A stretch of 64,000 bases of DNA from Phaeosaccion multiseriatum (GCA_965112735.1 OZ218960.1:992001-1056000), one strand, 5' to 3'. Positions 1 to 11,437 are shown, counted from the stretch's first letter. The notes: generated from the sequence alone by a model not told the origin. Numbers and translations are program-made.

Positions 1-2
1 CG

Positions 3-125
3 GTGGACCGGCAAGGGCAGATATTCTACCATCGCTGGGGGGACGCCCCGTTGCGCTTCCTCGGCCTGTCGATTCACATGCCTGCGGACAAAATCATCTC
101 CGTCAAGGGCTGCTTTCACAAGTGA
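3..125 (+). CDS. C-terminal end of a GT15-like glycosyltransferase (5' part outside window)
   Basis: The reading frame is open from the left edge to TGA at 123-125 and gives 40 residues. They include Gly-Gln-Ile-Phe-Tyr-His-Arg-Trp-Gly-Asp-Ala-Pro. A Phe-Tyr-x-Arg-Trp-Gly-Asp-Ala-Pro block near the C-terminus is typical of GT15 alpha-1,2-mannosyltransferases (KTR/MNT1 type), which are Golgi enzymes acting on glycoproteins or glycolipids. The following Leu-Arg-Phe-Leu-Gly-Leu-Ser-Ile matches the family's closing helix. Only this tail is visible, so the substrate and the upstream domains cannot be judged. A related Golgi transferase with the same Trp-Gly-Asp-Ala-Pro signature is the main alternative. 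The gene ends 92 bp before the 3' end of the convergent transporter gene. Confidence 0.55.
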   Translation: MDRQGQIFYHRWGDAPLRFLGLSIHMPADKIISVKGCFHK

Positions 126-217
126 TGTTATTGTGGGTGTAGGTGTGCTAAAATTGATTTAAACGACTAAGTACTACGAAGTACCCATCTGGAAAAGTGT
201 TGGGCTAATTAATTGGG

Positions 218-2120
218 CTACTTCAAAGCCCCGTCTTCTTCGTTCGTCGGCCAAACGAAAGTAGCAATGCCCCATTGGCCAATAAGAACACAGCCCAGCA
301 GCAGCGCAAACACACTGCTTGCTTGACTGATGCGGCGGACGGCGTTGAGCCCTACCCCCGACTGCACCCTCGAGCTCACCAGGGCCACACATGCGGTAAA
401 GATGGTCATGGCCACGGCGGTTCCGAGGCAGAAGGACAGGAGATAGGACGACACTTGGAACAAGTCCGGCATTGTAAGAGCGGGTATCACCCCGACGAGG
501 TGCCCTGTACCGCTTAGACCATGCACCACGCCCGTACAGAGGAACGCCCAGGGGGAAAGCTCGCTCGCCACGCCCACTCCCGCACCCGCACCCGCACCCA
601 CGCCCGTTAGAGTCACACTGGTCCCGTCTGCTTCTCTCCCTCGCCACGTGAGCCTCCTGCTCCATCCCGAGAGCGCACCGCTGCCACTTCCCCTTCTCCG
701 CCGGCTGCTACGTGCCGTAGGATCAGTTTGCCCACACAGGCAGCAACTACTCTTATTACTACTGCTGCTGCTGTTGTTGTGGTTGACATCGCTCGCAAGG
801 CCGTTGTCGTTTGTGCCCAGAGAGCACAATTCACACTGTGCTCCCTCGGCCTTTGCCTGCCCCCCCCGCTCAAGGAGAGACATCTCAGTCTCTCTCCTAT
901 CCCCTACTGCGTCGTGGCACAGCATGTCACTATCGTTTCCACAACTACAGCTACTACAGCTACTGCTAGTGTTACTGCTGCTGCCGTCTCCCACACCAGC
1001 AATGGGGCTGCGCTGCCTTCTCCCACTTGGCTCCCCTCCTCCAACGCTTTCCCCATTCGCCACTGTCCCTTTGCCATTCCGCAGCAGCAGCGGTGCCTCA
1101 TCCCTCGAAACGCTTTCACTTTTAACTCCCCTGCTACCAACATTGCCTCCGACACTCCTGCTGCCCCGGGTCATCCCATCTTGTTGCCTCGAAGAAGAAG
1201 AAGAAAGAGTTGATCGTATGTCCATTAGGCCACGCGCCCCGATAAGTACCAGTGTCAGCCTGGGAGAAGGGGGAGAAAGGATCAGAGAGTAGGCAGCTGA
1301 GGTACGATATGAGATAGGGGTCCTCAGATGGGCAAGAGGAAGAGGGGCCCACCGATGCACTCAGGCGGTAGAAGGGAGGAGGAGGAGGAGGAGGAGGAGG
1401 AGGAGGAGGAGGAGGAGGAGGAGGAGGAGGAGGAGGAGGAGGAGGAGGAGGAGGAGGAGGAGGAGGAGGAGGAGGAGGAGGAGGAGGAGGAGGAGGAGGA
1501 GGAGGAGGAGGAGGAGGAGGAGGAGCAGTGTATCCTCTGTCAGCGAACTCACCCCACCACGAGGTCCATGAACCTCGCAAAGGAGTGCAGCAGGAGGATC
1601 TCTTTGAAGTGGAAGGCTATGAGGCCGAACAAGCTTGCCTGAGGGAGGGAGGGAGGGCGGGTGACACACAGAGGAGAGTCCATAGAAGATAGGAGCAGAT
1701 GAGGTAACCGCACAGACACAGAAAGGAGGACGTAGGGGGCGAGAGAGAGAGAGAGAGGGCTAAAAATGTGCCAGGAGACTAAAGGAGAGCATAAAACCTC
1801 AATCCCCTCTCGGTATCTTTTGGTCTTGCGAAGCTCACCCCAAGGCCGTGCCCGACCCCCCAGCGTGCGCCAGCCTTCCAAGCTTGCTTCATAGGTCTTC
1901 CCACGCAGTAGGGAAGGAGAACAGCCAAATGGTCTGGACCTACAATGGCAACCGGAAAGAGAGGCGACGGCAAAAGTCAAGGGAAACACTTGGCTTTCGT
2001 CAGCTCTTTCGAGCGCACTCGATTCTCCTCCAAAAGAATAAAAAGGGCCGGGGAAAGGACAAGCTCACCCGTCAATGCATGGCATGCCCCAGCCACGGCA
2101 CCAAGGGACGCCACCTCCAT
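218..2120 (-). CDS. NicO/UreH-like membrane metal transporter
   Basis: Four exons (2120-2069, 1939-1839, 1638-1553, 1259-218) join in frame into 426 residues. The first exon ends in His-Ala-Leu-Thr-Gly, and exon 2 supplies Pro-Asp-His-Leu, completing the His-x5-Asp-His motif expected in TM helix 1 of NicO/UreH-like transporters. The C-terminal half has the partner motif Val-Val-His-Gly-Leu-Ser-Gly-Thr-Gly-His-Leu-Val-Gly-Val, then helices ending in Leu-Ile-Gly-Gln-Trp-Gly. Plant homologues of this type are predicted Ni/Co or related metal carriers. The two halves are separated by a Ser/Gly-rich insertion of roughly 200 residues, much longer than the usual linker. There is no obvious presequence before the start Met. 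Intron 3 holds the (CCT)n tract. The metal transported is not established. Confidence 0.8.
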
Positions 2121-2256
2121 GGCGTTAAGTAAAGTAGGATAGCAGAGCCGAGATGAAAAATCGCCAGTTGTGAGTTGGAGAACAGCCGCCCGCGAACGAC
2201 CACGACGGTTACATCCTGTGTGCCACCAGAGAGCGCCTGCTGCTCGACGAAGGAAG
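2121..2256. promoter_or_regulatory. Shared 5' region of the transporter and DRC12-like genes
   Basis: The two start codons face away from each other with only 136 bp between them, so this interval must contain both 5' UTRs and presumably both core promoters. No TATA-like element is obvious. The bidirectional role is inferred from layout only. Confidence 0.4.
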
Positions 2257-3858
2257 ATGCCGCCCAAGAAGAAGAAAGGCGCGAAGAAGGAGAAGGAAGG
2301 AGGTGCAGAGGAGGGGGGGACAATCTCCGATGCCGACAAGGCGAAGCTATGCCAGGCTGCACTCAAATCGCTGCAGCTGCAGCTGGCGGACCGCACAGTG
2401 GAGACGCGGGAAGCTCTGGCGGACAAGAAGGAGATGCTCACCAGGGTAGAGTCTATGCAGGGCTTGCTCGTAGAGCAGCAGGTAAGGACGAGGTGTTATT
2501 GGGCGGCAGTGTAGGGGCCTATTGCGGAAACTGAAGCAGAGATGGGAAAAAAACCCAAATCCTTCGACTCCCACTCGCTCTCCATGGTCGATCTTCTCGC
2601 CGTGATCAGACATTCTATGGATGTACATGAGTAGAATAGCTGAGTCCCGTGTCATGCACTTTCGGAAAGACGCCCAGCATATTCGGGGATGGCCTTGTGG
2701 CATCAGACCCAAAGCCCGCCCACCTCTGCGTGGCCCTGCCATCCCTCGACTGTGCGGGCTAGTTTCTGACGTCAACCCGCCGCTGCTTCTGTACCATCCA
2801 GGACGGGACGCTGGACATTACGCGAGACATGACGCGTCAGTACAAGGGCATGCAGGAGGAACTGCTCAACAGAATAAACCAACTCGAAGGCACCATTCAG
2901 GCCAGTGCAGTTGGTTGACTGTCCCCTCTGTCCCATCTTGTTGTCCAGCGAAACTTCTGAAGGGGGGACCGCGCTAGCCCTGCCGTTCATATTTTCATTC
3001 TAATGACACATCGCTCTATCTCATTTTCCCTCTCTCTCTCCCTCCCTCCCTCCCTGTCTCCCTCTCTCTCTCTCTCTCCTTCCCTGCCTCTCTCTCCCTC
3101 CCTCCCTCCCTCCCTCCCTCCCTCCCTCCCTCCCTCCCTCCCTCCCTCCCTCCCTCCCTCCCTCCCTCCCTCCCTCCCTCCCTCCCTCCCTCCCTCCCTC
3201 CCCCCCCTCTCTCTCTCTGCAGACGCTGAAGGACGAACTCGAGCAAAGCTACTTGACGCTGGAGCGCACCGCTCGAGAGAAGGACGAGGTGATTAACGCC
3301 AAGGACAAGGAGATGGGCCAAATGAGAGCCAGGATGGAGGATATGGCGCAGGAGTTCGGAGACATGTTAAAGGTATATGGTATGCGATTCTCTCGCTCTC
3401 TCTCTCTCGCCTGCTCGCCTCGCCCCTGTGTTTCATAGCGTGTGGGCGTCGAAAAGGGCTGGGTTTTGAAGCTGCCGTGCTGGTGTGTCTTCCTTGCAAG
3501 CAAAGGAGCGAACACGCCGCACTTGCTTCACCAACACCCCGCAACCCCCTCCCCGTATGCGGCCAACCAGCAATGCTGTGCCTGGGTGGAGCTGCTGCCT
3601 CGGTGTTTGTTCCTGACCACTTTCCTCTCCGTCCGGCCTCTCCTTTGACCTTGTCTTGGGCCACCCCTCCCTCGCCTGCATGCATCTCTGCTATGCCCCT
3701 CTGCGCACCCCGATTCCCTGGGCACACGACAACAGGAAACCTTGGATAAGATGCGAGAGAGGATTGAGATCAATAGCACAGGCTTCGATGCGGAGGACGG
3801 AATCCCCATCCGGAGGAGAATGGAGGAGTTTGCTCTTACCGAGGCGGCCGCGAAATGA
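2257..3858 (+). CDS. DRC12/CCDC153-like axonemal coiled-coil protein
   Basis: Four phase-0 exons (2257-2481, 2802-2909, 3223-3372, 3736-3858) give 201 residues, close to the roughly 210 residues of animal CCDC153. The protein opens Met-Pro-Pro-Lys-Lys-Lys-Lys-Gly, the basic start typical of this family, and is otherwise almost all charged coiled coil. The last exon starts Glu-Thr-Leu-Asp-Lys-Met-Arg-Glu-Arg-Ile. CCDC153 is DRC12 of the nexin-dynein regulatory complex of motile cilia. The protein therefore suggests that the organism makes flagella at some stage. The acceptor of exon 3 follows about 200 bp of CCCT/CT repeat. The donor at 2910 (GTTGGT) is weak, so the end of exon 2 is the least certain boundary. 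Another short ciliary coiled coil is possible. Confidence 0.7.
3092..3220. repeat. (TCCC)n/(CT)n tract before the exon 3 acceptor
   Basis: Nearly pure tetranucleotide repeat in intron 2 of the DRC12-like gene. It runs into CT repeats and ends at the CAG of the 3' splice site at 3220-3222. It is pyrimidine-rich on the sense strand and acts in effect as a very long polypyrimidine tract. Confidence 0.9.
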
Positions 3859-4708
3859 GACATGGGGGCAAACAGGCCCACTAACACCTGACACCAAGCA
3901 CCAAAGCAGGTCCGTCTTGTTGGCGCTCCACGTGTGTCTTCTGTCCCACCTGTACCGATGTAGTGGATAGAGTGAGACGGGCGTGTGGAGGATGTGTATC
4001 TAAAGAGGCGAAGGAAGAGAGTGAAGCAGTTATCTTCAGCCATCCACGGTGAGTCGAAGGAGAAGGAGAAGGCCAGTGCATGAGAAAACCGACAGCCCCT
4101 TGTCCGAAGGCGGCGGCCCTCACCCCCTGCAGCCCGTGCCGGTAGCAGTCTTCTCTCGCCCCTTCCCTCGGCTCTGTGCTGTAGAGCTGTAGTACCGGTG
4201 TTGTAAGACCAGCGCTGCTCAAGCTAAGTGGCTGGATCCGCAGCGAGGACGGGACTTCGGCCTCCTCCCCAGCGCTGTCTTTGCGTTTCGTCTTTGTTTT
4301 GTGGTGTGTGTGTGTGTGTGTGTCACTCACTCACTCAGAGCGGGAGCGTGGGAGCTTTGCTTGGCCTCCAAGAGGGCCCCGAGAAGGACCCGCTCTTATC
4401 GTATCGAGTCAGCAGCCCCGGTCGGCGGAAGAGTCGGGGAGAGGAAGTCGTAACAGTAGCAATATGCAAGGCCATTGTTCGAATGCGAATAAAAATATTG
4501 AGGCACACATCTATTGCTTCACCTTCTCTCACGATTCATCCGTATAAGATGTATATATATGTATGTCCACCGCAATAACTTACAAAAAAAATTGCTAAAC
4601 CAATGTGAAGGCATAACCTCTTCTATAGAATGGAGACTGATCTAAACGAGAAGAGGAGGACGAAAAAGCCACGACACGGCAATCCTCTTGCTTCTTTGTT
4701 TCTCCTTC
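3859..4708. other. Convergent intergenic region
   Basis: This 850 bp lies between two 3' ends (DRC12-like + and DoxX-like -). It contains a short (GT)n run at 4302-4322 and an AT-rich stretch with ATATATGTATG near 4550-4565. I see no open frame with protein character, so it is most likely 3' UTR sequence of both genes. Confidence 0.5.
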
Positions 4709-6948
4709 TCAGTTGGCGATACACCAGAGCGCGGCGAGGAGGAGGGGCTGCAACACACCCCTGCCCAAATGGCCCCACACGGGAATCTCAATACCTGAGC
4801 AGCAAGGCAAGGTGGCGAGAGGATGATGCACGAGAGAAACAAGCAAAGGCCACACATGACCGCGAGAGTATTGATTGAATTGTGGGCGGAAGGAAGGGTG
4901 AGTAGAGTAGAGCAGGAAGCAAGGAGCAAAAGAGGCCGGTGCTCGCCCCAAGAGGAGCAAGAGGAGCAAGAGGAGCAAGAGGAGCAAGAGGAGCAAGAGG
5001 CTGCTGACGCTTGAGCGGGGAGGTGCCTCTCCATGCGCCCAACCGCTGCTCTTACTGTGCGCGAGGAACGGCCAAAGATCAGCTCGAGCTTCGCCGCGAC
5101 TCTGGCTGAGTCCATTCTCAATCAGTCAGCTGCCAAGCGGGGCGAGCCGGGCCCCAAAAAGATACACCCCCCCCCCCCCTCCCCGATTCACTCACTCTCT
5201 CTCTCTGTGCGTGTGTGTGTAACCTTTAAATTGGCACTCTCTCACCTTTAGGGAATTGCGCTCCATGCGAGTACATGTACATGTTAGCAGGCGTAACGGC
5301 GATGGTAAGGAAGAACAGTGCCAGTGCGGAAACCTGCATGAGGGGAATGTCCCCGGCCACACCAAGCTTGCCCAGGAGCAGCCCAGCCTGTTGAGGAGGC
5401 AGAGAACAGAGGGGAGGGGGGGGGGGGGAGGCCATCAAACAGAGGAAGGGAGGCAGGGAGGAGGGCAGGTTTCGTGTAGGCTGGGTGCTGTGAGAGTGCC
5501 TACTTGGCTGATGAGGATCGGATCAGCACATTTTCAGAGTTTTTAGAGGGAAGGGTCGGGCCTTTTCTTTTTGTCTCACGAAGAGAGAACGAGAGTGATA
5601 CGAAACTAGTCTTCATGCAGCGAGTGGCTGCCCCGCTGCGGTTTTTTTTATATATACACTACTAGAGGCCTAGCGATCAACGCGTGCTCGACTACCCCAA
5701 ACGAGTTTCGTTTCTCTCGACATACGAGGGAAGGCAAAGGAAGTTACTTACCCCACCCAAGAACTCTGCGACGCCCGTCCAGTTCACGTGGAAAGACGCA
5801 GATCCTAGCGAGACACGTGGCAGAGAGGTGAGAAAATGGGAAGGGTAAGTCAGAACGAGAGGGTATGGAATCAGGAGCGAGTGAGCGCTCGACAGAGAGA
5901 GAGAAGGATAAACAAGAGCCCAATCGCAAAGCAGGAAGTGCTGCGGTGTGTGGGTGAAGGATGATGATCAATCGGGTTTCTCGAGAGCCCAATTGGGCTA
6001 TCACATCGACATGTTCATGCAGGCACAGTTCCGCTCACCAGGCAAGTACCAGAGGCCCCAGGCTCCCTTGCCAGGGTACATTCGGCAAAAGTCTTCATGC
6101 AATGTGAAGTGAGAAATTCCCGCAGCGATGAAGATAAGGCCGAGCACGTATGGCCCGGCCCCCACGGGGTCCCATAGCCCAGTGGGAATTAGTACCGAGT
6201 CAGCGAAGGCTATGGTTCCAAAGGTGGTGACACCCAGAGCTGACAAAACGGAGGAGAAATGGAGGTTGGGGAGGAAGGGCGTTGATTGAGCTGAAGGAAG
6301 CGAGGCCAGTAGAGAGTGGACAGCGAGGGGGCAGGAGAGGAGAGGAGGAGAAGGAAGCTTGGGTTGGGGGGTCAAGGACGCAGTCGAGAAGAGAGAGTGG
6401 AGAGTGGAAAAGGAGAGGGAGAAGAAGACAAAATGAATTACAAGACAGATCATAGAAAGAGAGGGGGGAGCGCAGAGACCGTCTTTACCTGCAAAGATCC
6501 CCGCGAAGATTAGCGACTGAGTTTTCTTCGGTAACTCATTGACCCCGCTTGGATCAAGAGGAGGAGGGGAACGAGGAGGAGGAGGGGTGGGGGGGGGGGG
6601 GGAGAAGGGAAGTATAAAGGGGTTTAGGGGGAGGACTGTTACCGCGTGTGTGTATCTTTGTGTCTATGAGTATGTTCGAGACCTGGGGCACGGGGGCATG
6701 TCATCGGCATCACCCGCCTCGATCGTTGCCATAAGGCGGGAGCCGTACTGCGGTTGCTGATGCTGATGCTGCAGCTCCTGCTCCCTCTGCAACCAAGGCT
6801 GCTTCTGTTGCAGCTTCTGCTCCCTCGGCTGCGAGCGACTCCCCCTGTTCGTGATCGACTGACGCTGCAGAGGAGCAGGCCCGTGGAACGCGCGACATGA
6901 GCTACACGAGAGGATCGCTGCTGCTGCTACACCCAGAGCGGTCTTCAT
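4709..6948 (-). CDS. Plastid-targeted DoxX-like membrane protein
   Basis: Six exons (6948-6683, 6547-6489, 6239-6039, 5804-5752, 5387-5246, 4794-4709) join in frame into 268 residues. Residues 1-20 form a signal peptide ending Ser-Cys-Arg-Ala-Phe-His-Gly, with the Ala-Phe of the heterokont ASAFAP-type plastid signal, followed by a Gln-rich transit-like stretch. The core has about four hydrophobic helices with the blocks Gly-Ile-Ser-His-Phe-Thr-Leu-His-Glu-Asp-Phe, Gly-Leu-Trp-Tyr-Leu-Pro-Gly, Asn-Trp-Thr-Gly-Val-Ala-Glu-Phe-Leu-Gly and Pro-Ala-Asn-Met-Tyr-Met-Tyr-Ser-His-Gly. It ends Leu-Trp-Cys-Ile-Ala-Asn. These blocks match the DoxX-like proteins of algae and cyanobacteria, whose biochemical role is unknown. 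The exon 1/2 junction is the least certain. Confidence 0.8.
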
Positions 6949-7102
6949 TGTAGATGGCGGAGCTTGGAAGAGAGAGAGAGACAGAGAGAGAGCGAAAGCA
7001 AAGCGTGAGGTGTTTTGATCGCAATCGCTGACATACGTATTCACAGTTGGCGTATTGGCTCTTTCGTGCGCGCCTGATCCGCGCGTGCCCGGTTGGTGCA
7101 CC
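6949..7102. promoter_or_regulatory. Shared 5' region of the DoxX-like and NnrU-like genes
   Basis: The divergent start codons are 154 bp apart. The interval contains a GA-rich run (6970-6995) on the DoxX side. Shared control of two membrane-protein genes is an inference from the spacing. Confidence 0.4.
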
Positions 7103-8394
7103 ATGAGTGCGCCTGCTTCCGTGTGGCTTCGGCACAAGGGAGTGAGATTCATTGGCTTGGGATGGGCGGCCTTTACTCTGGAGAATCTTGTCCTTTCGGT
7201 GAGCCAGTCGGGAGATGTGCCTCGCGGCTTGCTTCCCCCTCCTCCTTCTCGTCTCTCCTCTCTCTCCTTCTCTCGTCTTGCCCCCTTGTCTCCTTTTGTC
7301 TCCTCCTTGTCTCCCAGTCTCACCCCCCCCCCTCCTGTCTCCTCTTGTCTCCTTTTCTCTCCTTGCCTCCCCAACTTTCCACCCCGCCCCCAACCCGGGT
7401 CACTGACTCCTCAGGAAAATCGGACTCGAATAATAGCAGCGTACGGAGATAAGAGCTACCACTATTTGTACAACACCTTGAGCACTTTGGCGTGCTCCAC
7501 TATAGCGTATGGATTCTTAAGACACGGCAGGGGCCAAGGGCCGAGGATTTGGAAAGGAGGGGGGCCCATGTTCTCCCTCTGTGCCTTTGCTCTGCAAACA
7601 TTAGGACTGGTTGGATTCAGCCAGCTCATGCCGCGAATGCAACTGCCTGTCGGGCTTACTAGCGGCAGCGGCGAAGGAGGAGGAGGAGGGGGAAGGACAG
7701 CACAGGCCCCCCAGCAGCAGCAGCAGCAGCAGCAGCAGGGCACCAGTCGGAGCCCTGCAAATAGAACCCTCCAAGCAAGGTGAGGAGAGAGTAAATGGCT
7801 TTGCTGATGAGACTATGTTGCTCATGCTCGTTCCCTACTTGGCTCTGGACTCTGGTGCGTTTGCGCCCCAGATGCCCCTTGGACTTCACCCCTGAGGACA
7901 TGCCGGAGGACGGCATTCACGGCGTCAAGCGGGTATCGCGCCACCCCATGATGTGGTCTCTTGCTCTCTTGGGGGCGGGAACGGCGCTTACCACGCCCTT
8001 AGCGGTAAGCGTGGGCGAGCAAGGGGGGAAAGGCGGACTGGAGCGAAACGGACAGTATTCACTCAGTCACTTAGCTGGCTTTGGCTTTTCCTCATCTTTC
8101 CCCTCCCTTCCCTTTTCCCCTTCCCCTGCACAGACGGGAGTAGTTTTTTACTCCGCTCCGGCAGTCTTTGCTGCGATTGGCACCTCTCATCAAGACTCAC
8201 GCTATCGGAGGGGGGTTGGCGGGACACTGACGAAAGAGATGGAGGAGAGAACCAGCAACATTCCGTTCCTCGCCCTCCTCACGGGGAGGCAGAGCTGGTC
8301 CGGGCTGATGAAGGAGATGAAAGAGGTCAATGCGGGCTATGCACTTGCGGTTACAACGGTCCTGGCCCTGAGGCGGCTGAGAACGCTCCGATAA
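7103..8394 (+). CDS. NnrU-family integral membrane protein
   Basis: Four exons (7103-7198, 7415-7779, 7872-8004, 8134-8394) join in phase into 284 residues. The second exon begins in the conserved NnrU pattern Tyr-His-Tyr-Leu-Tyr-Asn-Thr-Leu-Ser and later has Gly-Gly-Pro-Met-Phe. Exon 3 carries Val-Lys-Arg-Val-Ser-Arg-His-Pro-Met-Met-Trp-Ser, the Arg-His-Pro block of NnrU proteins. About six hydrophobic segments are visible. NnrU relatives include the plastid enzyme 15-cis-zeta-carotene isomerase, a heme protein, but this sequence looks like the general NnrU branch and the reaction is not assignable. A Gly/Gln linker (codons for GGGGGG then eight Gln) interrupts the middle. The start is the first ATG in frame. 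No plastid presequence is seen, which may mean a missing upstream exon. Confidence 0.8.
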
Positions 8395-8823
8395 GGAACA
8401 AGAGGAGAGGAGAAGAGAGGGGGCAGGGGGGGGCGGGGTGGGGCAACCGTGTTTTTGGGGAGAGGGGAGACAACCACTCCGGGTGAATAGTGGGACTAGC
8501 CTTTACGATACATAGCTCTTGAGCGGAGGGCGCTGCCCTCAACGACAAGGGACCTCACCACAGAGCCAACCCATTCGGCGACGCGAAGTGCTGGGCGACG
8601 AAGTGGAGTGGGCTCAGCGAGGGGAGGGGAGGTGGTACGTTACAGAAAGACGAACGCATGTCACACAGGGTGGGTGCTTCCCGAGGCGAGAAGAAGGCAA
8701 ATATGTCATTCATGCTTCGACTCAATATCAAGATACTTCTAGCTCTAAGCTCTACTATTTTTGAATGAGCTTCCAGGGCTTTTGGGGCCTCCTTGGCTAA
8801 AGAAAGCTCTCCCTGCCGACCAA
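8395..8823. other. Convergent intergenic region
   Basis: About 430 bp between two 3' ends, beginning purine-rich. No protein-like frame or structured RNA is apparent. It is probably two 3' UTRs. Confidence 0.5.
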
Positions 8824-11437
8824 TCATCCCCCCAGTCTCCGAAGGGTATCAATGTCTGTCTTCATCTGCTGCTCTTCCCTTCTCTCAAGTGGCGTAGCTG
8901 TTCTGACCTGTTGCCCCCACGTCCTGCTGCCACTGCCGCTACCGCTACCGCTGCTGCTGCTGTTGCTGCTGCTGCTTCTTCGCCCCCCTGCCGTGGTCAG
9001 CCTACCGTGACTGCTACCCGCTGGTCTACAACCCCCCCCTTCAACCTCCTCCTCTACCCCGCCCCTGCCACTCGTGCTCGAGGAGCTTTTCACTCTCTCG
9101 CGTGTGACAAAGTGCTTCTGCGGGGGGGCGTTGACGGGAACATGCCCGAAACGGTACTGTCCATTGCCAAGCCCAGTGGGCAAGACCCGAAACTCGCTGC
9201 GAACCTCGGGGGCATCGACAATGAAACTCAGTCCTCGCACTCCTTTCACACCCCTCGCGAGAGGCCCTGGTGCTCTGAGGCCCTGCTGTTGGAGATCCTG
9301 TAGATAGGTCTTGCGGGGAGTGAAGCGCCCCGGTTCCCGCTTAGCGGTCAAGCCTTCCAGTGACCGCCTCACTCGCTCCCTCTCTGCTGCTTCGGCGGGC
9401 GCCTGTGCTCTGAGCCACTCCGCCGACGGCTCTGCTGCTTCTGCAGCCGCCGACCCGCCGCGCTCGTCTTCACCACACCATGCACCGAGGTCCGGCTTCT
9501 CCTCTGCTCCTCCTGCTTCTTGCCGCCGCTGCTGCTGCTGTATCTCCAACTGCTGCTGCTGCTGCTGCTGCTGCTCCTGCTGCCACCTTTGCCGTTGCTC
9601 CTCTGCTGCCCGAGCTTTTGCCTGCTCTGCGAGAGTCCCGGCAATGTGAGATTCCGAAAAGTTATCGTCCACCCCCACCGACTGCCGCTCCTTCCTACCC
9701 ACACCGAGCACGGAGCTCATGCGGGGCAAGCTCTCGTCAAGTCCCTCGCGGAACAAGAGGTCTTGGCGGCGGTCGTGGTTGTCCCCGCTGCGGTGCCGCA
9801 TTCATGGGGAGGATCGGTAGAAAAGTGGGCCATAAGGAAGCGTCAAAGGTCAGTCGAGAGCGGAGAAGGCACTGACGAGCTGCCTCACGCACACACGCAC
9901 GCACTCAGCCTCTCACTCAGTCACGCTCCTCCCTCCCTCCCTCCCTCCCTCCCTCCCTCCCTCCCTCCCTCCCTCCCTCCCTCCCTCCCTCCCTTCCTCC
10001 CTCCCGACCCCTTGACTGAGTGACTTCCTGACGGAGTGACTTTCTGACCTGTACGAGGGGGCGTGGAACTTGTACAGACTGTCCCTGAGGGCCAGGTACG
10101 CGTCTCGCTCGAGGCCAACTCGGAGGGCTGCGGAATTTCTTGGCACCACCTCTCGGTGAAACGCCGTTGTTGTCTCCCAGCGCTGTGTGATACGAGGGGT
10201 GAGAAAGAGAAGTGACGAGATCGTTTCAGCGATAGATGAAGGAACCTTGTGCAGAGAACGGAATGGTACGAGTAGCGGTTTGTTGGGAGGGAAAAGAGGG
10301 GTCGTTGGAACTGAGGGCCTTACCCTTCTTAAGGGGCATGGGGGGCCGGGAGATGCTTCTCCGCCAAAGTCTCGGAAGCGTCATCATGATGAGAGGAGGC
10401 AGAGCATCACACACACATACATACATACATGCATACATACACACATACGTTCATACGTACATACGTACATACGTACATACAGACCTTGCTATTGTGGACC
10501 CCAGTGATGATGTTCCACTCGTTGCGCATATCTTGCGCTTCGATGCGTCGCCGGCGTCCCTCTCGATGCTTCTACTCACCACGCGGTGCGGAGCGCGCAG
10601 GGAGAAATGAAACACCAAAAAGGGCGAGAAGGGCATTAGGCTTTCGAACGCTGGTACCCAAGGTGCCCAAGGTGGCGAATGGGGTGAATGGGGTGAATGG
10701 GTTGACTTTGGAGGGTGCAAAGGGGGAGAGATATCTCCAGGGAGGGTTAGAAGTTTGTGCATTGGCTCCAACGGCGGGGGGGGGAGGGAGCGAGGAAGGG
10801 CCTTTACTCACCTCTTGGCGCTCCTCGTTGGCTTTGAGCAACCCCTCTGCCTCATCGCTTGTTGCGGGTTTTACTGGACTTCTATAGAACCCTCGATGAA
10901 ACCTGAAGCATGCAGGCCAATGGGGGAAAGGGCCGTATCAAGGACAGAGGAAATACCAACTTGAGGCTGAGAGCGGGAGGTGTGTGTGGGGGGGGTGTTT
11001 CAAGGAGCGAACTCACACAAGGGAGACTTTGGATTTCCTCGACTACTTCATCTGCCCCTCAAAATCCCCCCTTCCTGTCCTCATCCCCCCCTCTCCCCAA
11101 CCAGCTCTCACCTTGTTGCCCTGAGGCCCTTCTCAAGCCCCCCAGGCCCTTCCATCTCTTCCCTGGGATGATGAAGAGACGTTCCTAGCGCGGGGGTGCT
11201 CTCACTCTTCAGCATCCGTCGCCCCTTCCCCTTCCTTTGCGCCCCTTCCTGTCCCATATTGTGTCTCAAGTACTCCCATGAGCAGTAATGGTCTTTTCTT
11301 TCAAAGTTGATTGCTTTCCCTGATCGTTCCTGGTGTTCCAAGCAGGCTGAAGATGGTGGGAAATCGAGACCACCAGGGTCAGGGTCGTGGCGCAGCAGAG
11401 TGTCCAACCCGGCCCCTTTACTCGCCCGCAGCGCCAT
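8824..11437 (-). CDS. Gln-rich, probably flagella-associated protein
   Basis: Five exons (11437-11112, 10902-10812, 10571-10485, 10182-10049, 9787-8824) join in frame into 533 residues. I do not recognise a named family. The central part reads Phe-His-Arg-Gly-Phe-Tyr-Arg-Ser-Pro, then an acidic helix, then Met-Arg-Asn-Glu-Trp-Asn-Ile-Ile-Thr-Gly, a phrase common in axonemal inner-junction and microtubule-associated proteins. Next comes Arg-Asp-Ala-Tyr-Leu-Ala-Leu-Arg-Asp-Ser-Leu-Tyr. The final exon has a Gln/Glu coiled coil with a poly-Gln run, a Gly/Ser linker and a charged end. The Gln run includes one copy of the dispersed TTGGWGATACAG motif. The intron at 10484 starts GTCTGTATGTACGTATG and continues as a GTAT-type repeat. 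The ciliary role is inferred from sequence style only. Confidence 0.6.

Noticed and set aside
1361-1669. Long poly-Glu, poly-Leu and poly-Pro frames through the (GAG)n tract
   Set aside because: They are the three readings of one trinucleotide repeat inside a transporter intron. The transporter exons on both sides are conserved and in phase.
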